A stretch of DNA of 64,000 bases from Sporosarcina sp. P33 (GTDB lineage: Bacteria > Bacillota > Bacilli > Bacillales_A > Planococcaceae): the NCBI RefSeq assembly GCF_002077155.1, contig NZ_CP015027.1, positions 2,582,501-2,646,500 of the forward strand, in the 5' to 3' direction. Position numbers and translations under genes: made by a program. The notes beneath the pieces are model-generated. The model ran no database searches. It was not told the origin of the DNA and was given only the letters and a program-made list of their open reading frames with translations. Shown here in pieces: positions 26,582-35,563 of the stretch (within the stretch, counting starts at the first letter, position 1; each line of letters starts with the position of its first letter).

Positions 26582-27613
26582 TTATTGATAAGCCGTTTGG
26601 GATGAGGCGGAGGTTTGGTTTATGTCGAGTTCGGTTAAGGAAGAAGAGTCGGGAATCAGGCCGAGGTGGGATTTTAGAATTTGCTTTGTTTCGCCCAGGT
26701 TCTGTTCATCTAGTTTGTAGTAGTAGATGCCGGTGGACATATCGTCATAGCCTTTCAGTGTGAGTGTATCCACTTCAGGAAGTCCGGTCTTTATATATTG
26801 GATAAAGGACAGCATTTGTTTAGAAGTCATGTCTGTCTTCATATTCTCCCCGAGTGCGTTAATGACGTCTCCGTATTTGGTAATGGATGTAAGAGATGTG
26901 GCTTCTTTGATCATTGCCTGGAGAATCATTTGCTGGCGTTTGCCGCGCTCGATGTCATTGTCGAGTTTGCGTGTTCGTGCAAGGGCCAGTGTGTGGCGTC
27001 CGTCCAAACGCTGCAGTCCCGGCATCAGATGTATTGCGTTTTTGTCGTTTTCATCTTTCTCGATGCGTTCGTACGGCACTTCGACTTCGACGCCGCCCAG
27101 TGCATCTACGACATCAATGAAAGCGTTGAAGTTCATTTTGACGTAATAGTTAACTGGAATATCAAATAATTCTTCGACGGTATCAATGGATGCTTTTGTT
27201 CCGCCGTACGCATGGGCGTGGGTAATTTTGTCTTTGTAATGGACTTGTGGAATATAGACATAGGAATCACGCGGGATGCTGACGAGTTTGATGCTTTTGG
27301 CCTTTGGATTTAATGTGGCAAGCACCAGTGCATCGGATCTTCCGTGCTCTTCTCTTTCCAGGCGTGCTTCACTTTCGTCGACGCCGATCAGCAGGATAGA
27401 AACGTTATCTTTAGCGGGCTCTACATACATTTCAGGCGGCTCTGATTTTGCAATCGGTTCATAGGAGCGATCGAGCACATTTACCGCCTGATTATGCAAT
27501 TTGAAGGCGTATGCCGAAATGGCTATTGCAGCGAGGAGGAATGTGAACAAGGCTATTTTAAAGAAGCGCTTCGTTTTCGACCCCTTTTTCCTCTTATATT
27601 CTTCTCTTTTCAT
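26582..27613 (-). CDS. LytR-CpsA-Psr family wall polymer ligase, TagV-like
   Basis: A 343-residue protein: a basic cytoplasmic start, one membrane helix (about 20-42) and an external LCP domain. Family residues are visible in LLIGVDESE, GRSDALVLATLN, VSIPRDSYV, THAHAYGG and the Arg-rich ALARTRKLDNDIERGKRQ, which bind the polyprenyl pyrophosphate. LCP enzymes attach wall teichoic acid or similar polymers to peptidoglycan. Position next to yvyE and tagO matches yvhJ/tagV of B. subtilis, so TagV-like is the best guess. Confidence 0.9.
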   Translation of the reverse strand: MKREEYKRKKGSKTKRFFKIALFTFLLAAIAISAYAFKLHNQAVNVLDRSYEPIAKSEPPEMYVEPAKDNVSILLIGVDESEARLEREEHGRSDALVLATLNPKAKSIKLVSIPRDSYVYIPQVHYKDKITHAHAYGGTKASIDTVEELFDIPVNYYVKMNFNAFIDVVDALGGVEVEVPYERIEKDENDKNAIHLMPGLQRLDGRHTLALARTRKLDNDIERGKRQQMILQAMIKEATSLTSITKYGDVINALGENMKTDMTSKQMLSFIQYIKTGLPEVDTLTLKGYDDMSTGIYYYKLDEQNLGETKQILKSHLGLIPDSSSLTELDINQTSASSQTAYQ

Positions 27614-27670
27614 TTTATACCTCCAGGGAGTACGGCAGGAAGAGCCGTCAATGGCGAATTTATTGAAAGA

Positions 27671-27707
27671 TGTACCGGACTGTCAGAAGCAGTTCGGTAC
27701 AATTTTT
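27671..27707 (+). terminator. Plus-oriented hairpin with T tract between two minus genes
   Basis: TGTACCGGACTG at 27671-27682 pairs with CAGTTCGGTACA at 27690-27701, then TTTTTT-type tract. The T tract is only on plus, yet both neighbours (LCP, yvyE) are on minus, so it may end an antisense transcript or be a leader structure. Confidence 0.45.
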
Positions 27708-27789
27708 TCTGGTAAAAAAATGAATTTGCACCGTTAGAATGGCGGCATCATCTACTGCCATTATACCCGCTTTTTGATTGGACGTATAG

Positions 27790-28422
27790 TCAGATGTCGA
27801 ATTCCAGAAATTCATGACCCGTTATGTCGATGACAGCCTGGCCGTTTGTCAGCTCTGTCATCCAATCGACAAATAACTTCTCGTCTTCTTTCGGAACATA
27901 TAAAAACAATTCAACGTCCTCTTCATAGACAATCTCTTTTAACGGGAAGGCTGATTGGCGTACTTCGTTTTCGACTTTGCCGAGCCATGTATAGTCAATA
28001 GATGTTTTGACTACTGCGTGCAGCTTTCTTTCGACTGCTCCCGTGGCCGCAATGCCTTCAGAAGCTGCTCTTCCATAAGCGCGGATCAATCCTCCGCCGC
28101 CAAGTTTGATGCCGCCGAAATAGCGTGTCACGACAATTACGGTATCTTTCAGCTGCTGTTTTTTGAGAACTTCCAGAATGGGAACGCCGGCTGTGCCTGA
28201 AGGTTCTCCGTCATCATTTGCTTTTTGTATATGGTCATGTTCACCTATTATATAGGCAGAGCAATTATGAGTAGCAGTATGGTGGTTCTTTTTAATTTCT
28301 GCAATGAAGTCCATGGCCTCTTGTTCTGTCTCGACGCGCTTGACAAATGACAGAAAGCGGGACTTTTGAATAATGAATTCACTTTCACCGTATAATTTCA
28401 CGGTTTTATAATTAGCTCGCAT
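27790..28422 (-). CDS. yvyE: YigZ/IMPACT family protein
   Basis: A 210-residue cytoplasmic protein of the UPF0029/IMPACT family. The N-terminal half has SRFLSFVKRV, HNCSAYIIG and DDGEPSGTAGVPIL, the family hallmark, followed by VTRYFGGIKLGGGGLIRAY; a C-terminal ferredoxin-like domain follows. Biochemical role is not settled; eukaryotic IMPACT proteins bind translation factors. The name follows the B. subtilis gene beside degS, tagV and tagO. It is divergent from degS with 150 bases between. Confidence 0.92.
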   Translation of the reverse strand: MRANYKTVKLYGESEFIIQKSRFLSFVKRVETEQEAMDFIAEIKKNHHTATHNCSAYIIGEHDHIQKANDDGEPSGTAGVPILEVLKKQQLKDTVIVVTRYFGGIKLGGGGLIRAYGRAASEGIAATGAVERKLHAVVKTSIDYTWLGKVENEVRQSAFPLKEIVYEEDVELFLYVPKEDEKLFVDWMTELTNGQAVIDITGHEFLEFDI

Positions 28423-28476
28423 TTGTCGTTCCCCCTACATTTGTAATATACTTATAATACTTTTACATCATGAAAA

Positions 28477-28485
28477 TGATATACT
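28477..28485 (+). promoter_or_regulatory. Extended -10 promoter for degSU
   Basis: TGATATACT (TATACT at 28480-28485) lies about 90 bases before the degS start. No clear -35. Confidence 0.4.
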
Positions 28486-28572
28486 GTATATGAAGTGTAT
28501 AAGTAATTAGGCTAAACTGCAATGCTGCTCACTTTGCTGATTTTCTTATAGACAGGTGCGGGAGGTAGTTAT

Positions 28573-29721
28573 TTGAACGAGAAAGCGATTGACATTCAAC
28601 AAATGGAAAAGATTTTCGGCAACATGGTAAATGTGATGGATCGTTCGAAAAGCGATATCTTCTTAATTAGTGAACAAAGCCGCCGAAGTTATGAAGAAAT
28701 GCAAAAAGAGCTGGCAGAAGTGAAAGAAAGTATTTCGCATGTAATAACAGAAGGTGATTCCTTAGAAGATATGTCCCGTCATTCGCGAAAGCGTCTGGCC
28801 GCAGTATCTAAGGATTTTGTTACGTATAGTGAAGAAGAAGTAAAACAAGCTTACAGTGCGGCAAATGACTTGCTTGTACGTGTCTCCATCAATAAAATGG
28901 AAGAGAAGCAGCTTCGCGAAAGGCGGGATGAGCTGGAACGCCGGCTTATGGCGCTGCTTTCTACAATTGAAAGAGCAGATCAGCTCGTTAACCAAGTAAC
29001 GACTGTGATTAATTATTTAACGTCTGATTTAAAAGATGTGAGCACGGCACTTGAAACCGCCCGACACAAACAAGATTTTGCGGTCCAGATCATTCAGGCG
29101 CAGGAAGAAGAACGGAAACGGCTGTCACGCGATATTCATGACGGACCAGCCCAGATGCTGGCGAATGTTCTGATGCGTTCCGGCCTGATTGAGAAAACGT
29201 TTGTCCAGCATGGTCCGGATGAAGCTATGAGGGAACTGGCCTATCTGAAAGAAATGGTCAGAGGAGCATTGTCTGAAGTGCGGCGAATCATTTATGATCT
29301 GCGTCCTATGGCATTGGATGACTTGGGGCTTGTTCCGACGTTACGCAAATATTTATCGACTATTAGTGAATATGAGGCGCCGCTGATCATCCACTTCCAA
29401 AGCAACGGAGCAGAAAAAAGATTTGCTTCTAATTTTGAAGTAGGGGTTTTCCGGCTCATACAGGAATCAGTGAATAACAGCATCAAGCATGCGAAAACTG
29501 ATGAAATTTGGGTCAAAATCGAATGGTTGCGCGAAACCGTCAATATTTTAATAAAAGATCAAGGTCTTGGCTTTGACACAAAAGAAGTAAAAGAAAAATC
29601 ATTTGGTTTAATTGGAATGCAAGAACGAGTGGAATTATTGAAAGGGAAAATGAAGGTATCCTCTAAAATTGGGGAAGGCACTTCTGTTCTTTTTCAGATT
29701 CCATTAGATGATGAAATGTAA
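28573..29721 (+). CDS. degS: Sensor histidine kinase DegS
   Basis: A 382-residue soluble kinase without membrane segments. The N-terminal ~150 residues are mostly coiled coil; the dimerisation and phosphorylation helix has RDIHDGPAQ with His189, the position used in B. subtilis DegS. A HATPase domain follows (ESVNNSIKHAKT, then KDQGLGFD, KSFGLIGMQERV). It phosphorylates DegU. The start codon is TTG at 28573 behind GGAGGT. It forms an operon with degU (28-base gap). Confidence 0.95.
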   Translation: MNEKAIDIQQMEKIFGNMVNVMDRSKSDIFLISEQSRRSYEEMQKELAEVKESISHVITEGDSLEDMSRHSRKRLAAVSKDFVTYSEEEVKQAYSAANDLLVRVSINKMEEKQLRERRDELERRLMALLSTIERADQLVNQVTTVINYLTSDLKDVSTALETARHKQDFAVQIIQAQEEERKRLSRDIHDGPAQMLANVLMRSGLIEKTFVQHGPDEAMRELAYLKEMVRGALSEVRRIIYDLRPMALDDLGLVPTLRKYLSTISEYEAPLIIHFQSNGAEKRFASNFEVGVFRLIQESVNNSIKHAKTDEIWVKIEWLRETVNILIKDQGLGFDTKEVKEKSFGLIGMQERVELLKGKMKVSSKIGEGTSVLFQIPLDDEM

Positions 29722-29749
29722 GTAAGGTAATTACTGGGAGGAATAGCAT

Positions 29750-30430
29750 ATGGAGTCGACAAAAATTTTGATAGTAGATGATCACCAATTGTTCCGCGAA
29801 GGAGTTAAACGAATTTTGGATTTTGAAGAATCGTTTAACGTAGTAGCTGAAGGAGACGACGGATCAGAGGTGCTTGAGTTATACAGAGAGTACCAGCCGG
29901 ACGTTGTACTGATGGATATTAACATGCCGCGTATGAACGGTGTGGACGCAACAGAGGAACTCGTAAAAGAATTCCCGGATGCACGCGTTATTATGCTTTC
30001 TATTCACGATGATGAGTCCTATGTGACACACGCCCTAAAGACAGGTGCTCTCGGCTATATGCTAAAAGAAATGGATGCGGATGCAATTGTACAAGCCATT
30101 AAAGTAGTGGCGAATGGCGGCTCTTATTTGCACCCGAAAATCACGCATAATTTAGTCTCTGAATTCCGCCGTTTGAGCGAGAGAGAACATAAAGGTTCTT
30201 TCCAGCAGAACGATATTCGCCGCCCGCTTCATTTGCTGACAAAGCGTGAATGTGAAGTTCTGCAATTGCTGACAGACGGTCAAAGCAACAGAACAATTGG
30301 TGAAACGCTATTCATCTCAGAAAAGACCGTGAAAAATCACGTTTCCAGCATACTGCAAAAAATGAATGTAAATGACCGTACGCAAGCAGTTGTCACAGCT
30401 ATCAAAAATGGCTGGGTAGAAGTAAAATAA
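29750..30430 (+). CDS. degU: Two-component response regulator DegU
   Basis: A 226-residue NarL-type regulator. Receiver domain with acidic pair VDDH (10-12), phosphorylation site Asp56 (LMDINMP) and Lys in MLKEMD; C-terminal LuxR-type helix-turn-helix ([25 protein letters not shown]). In Bacillus it controls secreted enzymes, motility and, in the unphosphorylated form, aids ComK; comK lies 1.1 kb downstream here. A GGGAGG site precedes the ATG. Confidence 0.97.
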   Translation: MESTKILIVDDHQLFREGVKRILDFEESFNVVAEGDDGSEVLELYREYQPDVVLMDINMPRMNGVDATEELVKEFPDARVIMLSIHDDESYVTHALKTGALGYMLKEMDADAIVQAIKVVANGGSYLHPKITHNLVSEFRRLSEREHKGSFQQNDIRRPLHLLTKRECEVLQLLTDGQSNRTIGETLFISEKTVKNHVSSILQKMNVNDRTQAVVTAIKNGWVEVK

Positions 30431-30442
30431 TGAAATAACATG

Positions 30443-30475
30443 AAAAAGATCTTTGTGCGCTGAAGGTCTTTTTCT
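30443..30475 (+). terminator. Terminator after degU
   Basis: AAAAAGATCTT at 30443-30453 pairs with AAGGTCTTTTT at 30463-30473 with one wobble; the T-rich arm itself provides the tail. Confidence 0.75.
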
Positions 30476-30491
30476 CTACGCGGAGGGACTT

Positions 30492-31058
30492 ATGAAGAAA
30501 AAATTAGCAGCGGCATCCATTGCACTGGCCCTTGTTTTGGGAGCATGCGGTAACTCGGATGACAAGAACACAAATGCTCCTGTAAACGAGGAACCGGCAC
30601 CAGGCAGCGGTGCGATCGACCACGGAGTAGATGACAAGAAGGTCGGATTCAGTATGTCCGGCGACAAAGTAGAAGAAGCTGCGGATGTGCCTGAACAAGA
30701 AAAAGCCGATATTCTCGCCGCTTTTGATAACTATATCGAAACATTGAACAAACAGGATATCGATGGGTATCTCGCTACACTTTCTACGGAAGGCTATGAT
30801 CTTGAAGAAGAGCGTCAGGCGACCGAGGAAATGCTTGCGAATACAGCGATGAAGCGTGAAACGGATAATGAAACGATCGTAAAATACACGGGGGAAAGCG
30901 CTCAAGTATTCTCGACGCTGAAAACCACGTTCACGGATAAAGAGTCGGGCGTGGAAAATACACCTGAAGGCCGCCAAGTAACTGTCTTTAATAAGGAAGA
31001 CGGCGAGTGGAAAGTGTTCTCCATCCACTTTATCGGGGACGAGCCGGGCAACCAGTAA
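30492..31058 (+). CDS. Lipoprotein with NTF2-like domain
   Basis: A 188-residue predicted lipoprotein: signal and lipobox LVLGACG with the lipid-bearing Cys at about 20, a low-complexity Asn/Pro linker, then about 120 residues resembling an NTF2/SnoaL-like fold (FDNYIETLNKQDIDGYLATL, a common start of DUF4440-type domains, and EDGEWKVFSIHFIG at the end). Ligand or function unknown. ATG at 30492 has GGAGGG just ahead. It is separated from degU by a terminator, so it is likely expressed on its own or by read-through. Confidence 0.8.
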   Translation: MKKKLAAASIALALVLGACGNSDDKNTNAPVNEEPAPGSGAIDHGVDDKKVGFSMSGDKVEEAADVPEQEKADILAAFDNYIETLNKQDIDGYLATLSTEGYDLEEERQATEEMLANTAMKRETDNETIVKYTGESAQVFSTLKTTFTDKESGVENTPEGRQVTVFNKEDGEWKVFSIHFIGDEPGNQ

Positions 31059-31102
31059 TACCGCAGAAAATATAATAAAATTGCAGTTACGTTACTGCAT
31101 AA

Positions 31103-31133
31103 GACTTCCGGCAAAACAGCCGGAAGTTTTTTT
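31103..31133 (+). terminator. Terminator after the lipoprotein gene
   Basis: ACTTCCGGC pairs exactly with GCCGGAAGT around a 6-base loop, followed by seven T. Confidence 0.88.
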
Positions 31134-31230
31134 ATGCAAAAAAAAGCCATACTGTATGTACTTGCTTTTTCAAACAGAAGTAATTATAATCAGTATAAGA
31201 ACAAATGTTCTATAAGGGAGGACGATGAGT

Positions 31231-31608
31231 ATGCCTTTGATTCCAGCGGAGGCATTGCCGTATCTAGAGAACTATATTTATTTGCCCATGCTGCTGACAA
31301 TATTGGAGCGGGACCGGCAATTAGTAGATCAAGTTCCCTTCAAGCTGAAGAGTCCGTATATCAACTTGATCGACGAAACGATGAATACAGTGTCTGCGGA
31401 TCTGCAGGCAACTGCTCTGTATCTGCGGCGGCACCAAATGAAAGTCATCCGCCGCTCGACAGATGACCTGTTTACGGAATATCTGTTTATCCACGAAGGC
31501 TATGAAGACTTGCGCCGCTACTTAAACGTCCGTCTGCGTAACCGGTCGGAAGAACTGCTGAATCAATACATCAGGAAATTGGAGAATCAGAACTTTTCGG
31601 CTCCATAA
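31231..31608 (+). CDS. Small conserved Bacillales protein, YhjD-like
   Basis: A 125-residue, mostly helical, cytoplasmic protein. From memory it resembles B. subtilis YhjD-type proteins: YLPMLLTILERDR near the start, PYINLIDE in the middle and RRYLNVRLRNRSEELL near the end. No function is known for the group. ATG at 31231 is nine bases from GGGAGG; ATG at 31225 is only three away. The last 38 bases overlap the end of the convergent comK gene, so the two mRNAs are complementary at their 3' ends. Confidence 0.65.
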   Translation: MPLIPAEALPYLENYIYLPMLLTILERDRQLVDQVPFKLKSPYINLIDETMNTVSADLQATALYLRRHQMKVIRRSTDDLFTEYLFIHEGYEDLRRYLNVRLRNRSEELLNQYIRKLENQNFSAP

Positions 31609-32107
31609 TCATATAATAGGAGCTGCGCAATTCTTCCTGTGCATGTTCAAAACGCTGAGACAAAATATGCGACAGCGCCATTTGCCGGTAGACAGTCGCA
31701 AGTGACGTATCAAGCGGCATCTGTGTATCGTTCTTCAGCATAACAATTACTCCGTCTTCATGTTGAACCGCATCTTTTACTGCGTGATAAGCCACCCATG
31801 AATTTTTATGTAACGTAGGGGACAGTAAAGGGAAGAACAATAACGGCCGATCATTCGAATGAGTGAGCATAATGGGCGGTTTGGGACGGTTTTTCAAATC
31901 ACTTTTTGAACTGTTGATAATCGATTCGAAATTAGAACGGTAATGTGCGCATGAATCTCTCATAATTTCTAATGGGGTTTTCTCAACAATAAACGTCCGG
32001 TCGCTTTCTACTACTTTCGTATAGTACGGATTGGAATGTTGTCCGTGAAGTAATGCAAAAGTATGAAAAGTCACGATGTAAGACGACAGGTAATGTGGAT
32101 TGGACAT
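31571..32107 (-). CDS. comK: Competence transcription factor ComK
   Basis: A 178-residue protein. The core matches ComK: YYTKVVESDRTFIVEKTPL, then DSCAHYRSNFES, RPKPPIML and LLFFPLLSPTLHKNSWVAY, which align with KIIEKDCVFYV, DRSCRFFGSSY, HKPPIMV and LFPTLSSTRPQCGWIS in B. subtilis ComK as I recall it. ComK activates DNA uptake genes and its own promoter. The Cys in the CGW motif is Ser-free (NSW) here. Convergent with a YhjD-like gene (38-base overlap). Its promoter region is AT-rich but I could not find a clean AAAAN5TTTT pair. Confidence 0.85.
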   Translation of the reverse strand: MSNPHYLSSYIVTFHTFALLHGQHSNPYYTKVVESDRTFIVEKTPLEIMRDSCAHYRSNFESIINSSKSDLKNRPKPPIMLTHSNDRPLLFFPLLSPTLHKNSWVAYHAVKDAVQHEDGVIVMLKNDTQMPLDTSLATVYRQMALSHILSQRFEHAQEELRSSYYMIMEPKSSDSPIS

Positions 32108-32321
32108 GGCGTTCCCTCCCTGTTAATAGGACAATATACGTATTAATTATAATATAGAAAAAACGAAAATCAACAATAATTTTAGAAAACGGCAAATGTT
32201 CTGTCACCCGTGAGATATTATAAAAATGCCCGAGGTAAAGGCATTAAAAATCATTGATTACGGCAGATGCGGTAACTTGCGAACAGCCTTTATGAATTTC
32301 GGCCGGTAATGGTGTGAACAC

Positions 32322-32369
32322 AAGAAAAGACTGAAGATGAAATCCGTTCGGGATTCCTCTCCAGTCTGT
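32322..32369 (-). terminator. Terminator of the M20 amidohydrolase gene
   Basis: On minus AGACTGGAGAGGAATCC pairs with GGATTTCATCTTCAGTCT (a few mismatches) and is followed by TTTTC. Confidence 0.75.
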
Positions 32370-32381
32370 GTGCACTATTCG

Positions 32382-33545
32382 TCAGTTCTGGTATTCAAGT
32401 GCGGCCGCGCCCAGTGTTTTGGCAGCTGCCAGCATAGCCTGTTCATCTATGTCGAACCGCGGGTGATGGTGCGGAAAAGCATCTTTCGGCCGCGCGCCTG
32501 TGAAGAAAAATGTGCCCGGCACTTTTTCCAGGTAGTAAGCAAAGTCCTCTCCGCCCATTTGCGGCTGCATTTGGACTGCGCCTTTTAGTTCCGGAATGGA
32601 TTCCGCCACCTGTTTCAGGAAGTCCGTTTCTTTCTCATGATTGACCACTGCAGGATAACCGCGGAAATATTCTGCCGTGATTTCGCAGTCATGTGCGATA
32701 GCTGTGCCTTTTACTACACGCTGTATTTCCTGTTCCATCAGATTGCGGACGTCATTCGTGAAGGAACGCACGGTTCCGGTCAATACGGCCTGATCAGCAA
32801 TGACGTTATAGGCATTTTCTGAAACGAATGAACCGACTGAAAGAACGGCTGAATCAATAGGGTCTACACGTCTTGAAACGAGCTGCTGCAGATTGATGAC
32901 CAGCTGCGAGCCGATGACAATCGCATCTTTTGTCTGATGCGGAGAAGCACCGTGTCCGCCTGCACCTTGAATCGTAATCTTAAAGCGGTCAGCTGCCGCC
33001 ATGATCGGTCCGGCGGCATAATAAATGACTCCCGGCTCAAAAAGGGACCAGAGATGCGTGCCGAAAATGACATCTACACCTTCCAGGCAGCCATCTTCAA
33101 TCATTGCGATTGCGCCGCCCGGGGCTGATTCTTCCGCATGCTGATGAATAAATACATATTCGCCGGCCAGCTCTTCACGCATTTCATTCATTGCTTTTGC
33201 GAGCTGCAGCAGTGTGGCGGTATGGCCATCATGTCCGCATGCATGCATAACACCCGGAACTGTAGAAGCGTATGGCGCGTCTTTTTGATCCTGAATGGGC
33301 AGTGCATCAAAATCTGCGCGCAATGCAACAGTTTTACCCGGCTTCGCGCCCTTTATCTTAGCCGTGATGCCATTGCCGCCCACGCCTGTACGCACTTCCA
33401 TTCCCAATTGTTTATAGAAATCAGCTATATAAGCAGCCGTCTTTTCTTCTTTAAATGAAACTTCGGGATTCATATGCAGGTAGCGTCGAATCTCTACCAT
33501 ATCACCATAGGATTGCTCTAATTTCTTAAATAACTGCTCTCTCAT
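32382..33545 (-). CDS. M20-family amidohydrolase
   Basis: A 387-residue metallo-hydrolase of the HipO/IAA-amino acid hydrolase branch. Metal-site motifs: HACGHDGHT (about 100-108), HQHAEESAPGGA with the catalytic Glu, GTHLW, and a C-terminal GGEDFAYY plus HHHPRFDID. Members remove N-acyl groups from amino acids; examples are N-acetyl-diaminopimelate, hippurate and N-acetylcysteine deacylases. The substrate cannot be told apart from sequence; B. subtilis YhaA is similar. Single gene, GAGGGG before the ATG. Confidence 0.9.
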   Translation of the reverse strand: MREQLFKKLEQSYGDMVEIRRYLHMNPEVSFKEEKTAAYIADFYKQLGMEVRTGVGGNGITAKIKGAKPGKTVALRADFDALPIQDQKDAPYASTVPGVMHACGHDGHTATLLQLAKAMNEMREELAGEYVFIHQHAEESAPGGAIAMIEDGCLEGVDVIFGTHLWSLFEPGVIYYAAGPIMAAADRFKITIQGAGGHGASPHQTKDAIVIGSQLVINLQQLVSRRVDPIDSAVLSVGSFVSENAYNVIADQAVLTGTVRSFTNDVRNLMEQEIQRVVKGTAIAHDCEITAEYFRGYPAVVNHEKETDFLKQVAESIPELKGAVQMQPQMGGEDFAYYLEKVPGTFFFTGARPKDAFPHHHPRFDIDEQAMLAAAKTLGAAALEYQN

Positions 33546-33666
33546 TTATTCGTCCCCTCTCAAAAAAACAACTAGGTCAAATTTAGTATAACAAGCGAAT
33601 GATAGCGCGGCAAACTCTGTAATGAGAAATTTCAGACAGCAAAAGTTTTTTACACAGATGAATACA

Positions 33667-33701
33667 GAAAAAAAGAGGCTGACGCAAAAACGTCAAACCT
33701 C
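33667..33701 (-). terminator. Terminator overlapping the end of hmoB
   Basis: On minus GAGGTTTGACG pairs with CGTCAGCCTC around a T-rich loop, followed by seven T. The upstream arm includes the stop codon and last codons of hmoB. Confidence 0.78.
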
Positions 33702-34202
33702 ATCTACAGGTGTCTTATAATGGGCGGTGTACGGTGCACTTGAGAAGATATGCTGTGTCGCGCCGCCGGCATCTTTGAAATTCATCGTATTGGACAGCTT
33801 ATTGCCGGGGGAGTTGTGCCATACTTCATACAATCGCTTGTCTGTCCACTCCGTCAGTAATGTATACGTATCAGAGCCGATTGGACGTAATAAGCGATAT
33901 GCAATGAAGCCAGGCATATTCTGCAATTTCTCACCCATCTCTTTATACTGGTGCTCGAAAATCGGTTTTCCTTCATCTGTAACAGCAACATTATCCATTG
34001 CGAAAAATCCTGGTTCTGTCAGATTGCCGAAAGATCCGGCCACTTCATATTTCCTCGGCGTCTGAAATATGCTTGCACCATTTGTTTCATGGAGCAGCAG
34101 CGTGTGGCCGCTGCCGTTCATTAAGAAAATCGATTCACTTTTGTGCTTCTCCTTAATCTTTTCCATAAATTCAAAAGTTCCTGTCGTCATATAAATATTC
34201 AT
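33693..34202 (-). CDS. hmoB: Heme-degrading monooxygenase HmoB-like
   Basis: A 169-residue protein of the antibiotic-biosynthesis-monooxygenase fold. The C-terminal ABM half has FIAYRLLRPIGSDTYTLLTEW and YEVWHNSP, typical of HmoB (YhgC), where this half binds heme and cleaves it with oxygen. The N-terminal ~80 residues are a degenerate copy. It is divergent from hemEHY as yhgC is in B. subtilis, so heme breakdown and heme synthesis genes stand back to back. Confidence 0.9.
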   Translation of the reverse strand: MNIYMTTGTFEFMEKIKEKHKSESIFLMNGSGHTLLLHETNGASIFQTPRKYEVAGSFGNLTEPGFFAMDNVAVTDEGKPIFEHQYKEMGEKLQNMPGFIAYRLLRPIGSDTYTLLTEWTDKRLYEVWHNSPGNKLSNTMNFKDAGGATQHIFSSAPYTAHYKTPVDEV

Positions 34203-34496
34203 TCAAAGTTCCTCCTTTGACTGGCTGCAATCGTCTTTGCATAACAGTATAGCTCTTTTTCAGTGTATGATTCTACACTTAGTAATTCCCCTAAATATCC
34301 TCTGTCAAACACGCGTATGGCGCGGGAAATCATAATGATTGTCGAAACGATGGCAGAAGCATGACCGCAGAGAGCACAAAATTATGACAAAGGCGCAATT
34401 CACTATACATTGACCTGCCAACGGTTTATTATGAGAAACGTATATGAGCACCGCGAAAAGAATGTTATATAAAATTGGAAAGAGGGATCGCTGAAT
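34203..34496. other. Divergent control region between hmoB and hemE
   Basis: Holds the promoters of both genes. A short palindrome ATCATAATGAT at 34329-34339 resembles a Fur half-site arrangement but is not a full box. TTGACC at 34410-34415 may be a -35 for hemE without a good -10. Confidence 0.35.
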
Positions 34497-35540
34497 ATGT
34501 CAACATTTAATGATACGTTATTGCGTGCTGCGAGAGGCGAGAAGATTGAACACACACCAGTGTGGTTCATGCGTCAAGCAGGACGTTCACAGCCGGAATA
34601 CCGAAAGATCAAAGAAAAATACTCCTTGGAAGAAATTACGCATCAGCCGGAATTGTGTGCATATGTAACTAAACTGCCTGTTGATCAATATGACGTCGAT
34701 GCAGCTATTCTATATAAAGATATCGTCACACCGCTAGTGGGAATCGGTGTAGATGTAAAAATAAAATCAGGCGTAGGCCCTGTTATTTCAAACCCTATCC
34801 GTTCTGCACAAGATATCGAAAAGCTTGGAGAGTTTTCAGCAGAAGAGCAAATTCCTTACGTAGTAGATACGATAAAAATCCTTACGCAAGAGCAATTGAA
34901 TGTACCGCTGATCGGATTTGCGGGAGCGCCGTTTACACTTGCGAGCTATATGATTGAAGGGGGCCCTTCAAAGAGTTATAACCTGACGAAATCCTTCATG
35001 GTGTCAGAACCGCAAGCATGGTTCACACTGATGGACAAGCTGGCGGATATGACGATTTCCTATATCACAGCTCAAGTGAATGCAGGAGCAAAAGCCGTGC
35101 AGATATTTGATTCGTGGGTTGGGGCACTTAACGTGTCAGACTACCGAATCTTCATCAAACCGACGATGACACGTATTTTCTCAGAATTGCGCAAGTTAAA
35201 TGTTCCATTGATTACATTCGGAGTAGGTGCAAGCCACTTGGCGAATGAATGGCATGATCTGCCGGTTGACGTAGTAGGACTGGATTGGCGTTTGTCCGTA
35301 AAAGAAGCAGGCGAACGCGGCCTGACAAAACCATTGCAGGGGAACTTGGATCCGTCCATGCTGCTCGCTGACTGGTCTGTCATCGAAGAGCGTGCAAAGC
35401 TGATTGTTGAACAAGGGGTGGAACACGGCAGCCATATCTTCAACTTGGGCCACGGTGTATTCCCTGAAGTACAACCTGCAACATTGAAGCGTTTGACAGC
35501 ATTTGTTCATGAATACAGTGCTGAATTACGTTCGAAATAA
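34497..35540 (+). CDS. hemE: Uroporphyrinogen decarboxylase
   Basis: A 347-residue enzyme that removes four carboxyl groups from uroporphyrinogen III to give coproporphyrinogen III. Signature [16 protein letters not shown] (about 22-37) and the second signature [17 protein letters not shown] are present; QIFDSWVG with the Asp/Tyr pocket follows. First of three coproporphyrin-pathway genes; hemH starts about 23 bases after its stop. GAGGGA site ahead of ATG. Confidence 0.97.
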   Translation: MSTFNDTLLRAARGEKIEHTPVWFMRQAGRSQPEYRKIKEKYSLEEITHQPELCAYVTKLPVDQYDVDAAILYKDIVTPLVGIGVDVKIKSGVGPVISNPIRSAQDIEKLGEFSAEEQIPYVVDTIKILTQEQLNVPLIGFAGAPFTLASYMIEGGPSKSYNLTKSFMVSEPQAWFTLMDKLADMTISYITAQVNAGAKAVQIFDSWVGALNVSDYRIFIKPTMTRIFSELRKLNVPLITFGVGASHLANEWHDLPVDVVGLDWRLSVKEAGERGLTKPLQGNLDPSMLLADWSVIEERAKLIVEQGVEHGSHIFNLGHGVFPEVQPATLKRLTAFVHEYSAELRSK

Positions 35541-35563
35541 AATCAAATCACGAGGTGAACATG

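Noticed and set aside
32108-32260. ComK autoregulatory box upstream of comK
   Set aside because: The region is AT-rich, but no pair of AAAAN5TTTT boxes with the proper spacing was found.
34329-34339. Fur-like palindrome ATCATAATGAT between hmoB and hemE
   Set aside because: The order of half-sites is opposite to the 7-1-7 Fur box and only 11 bases match.
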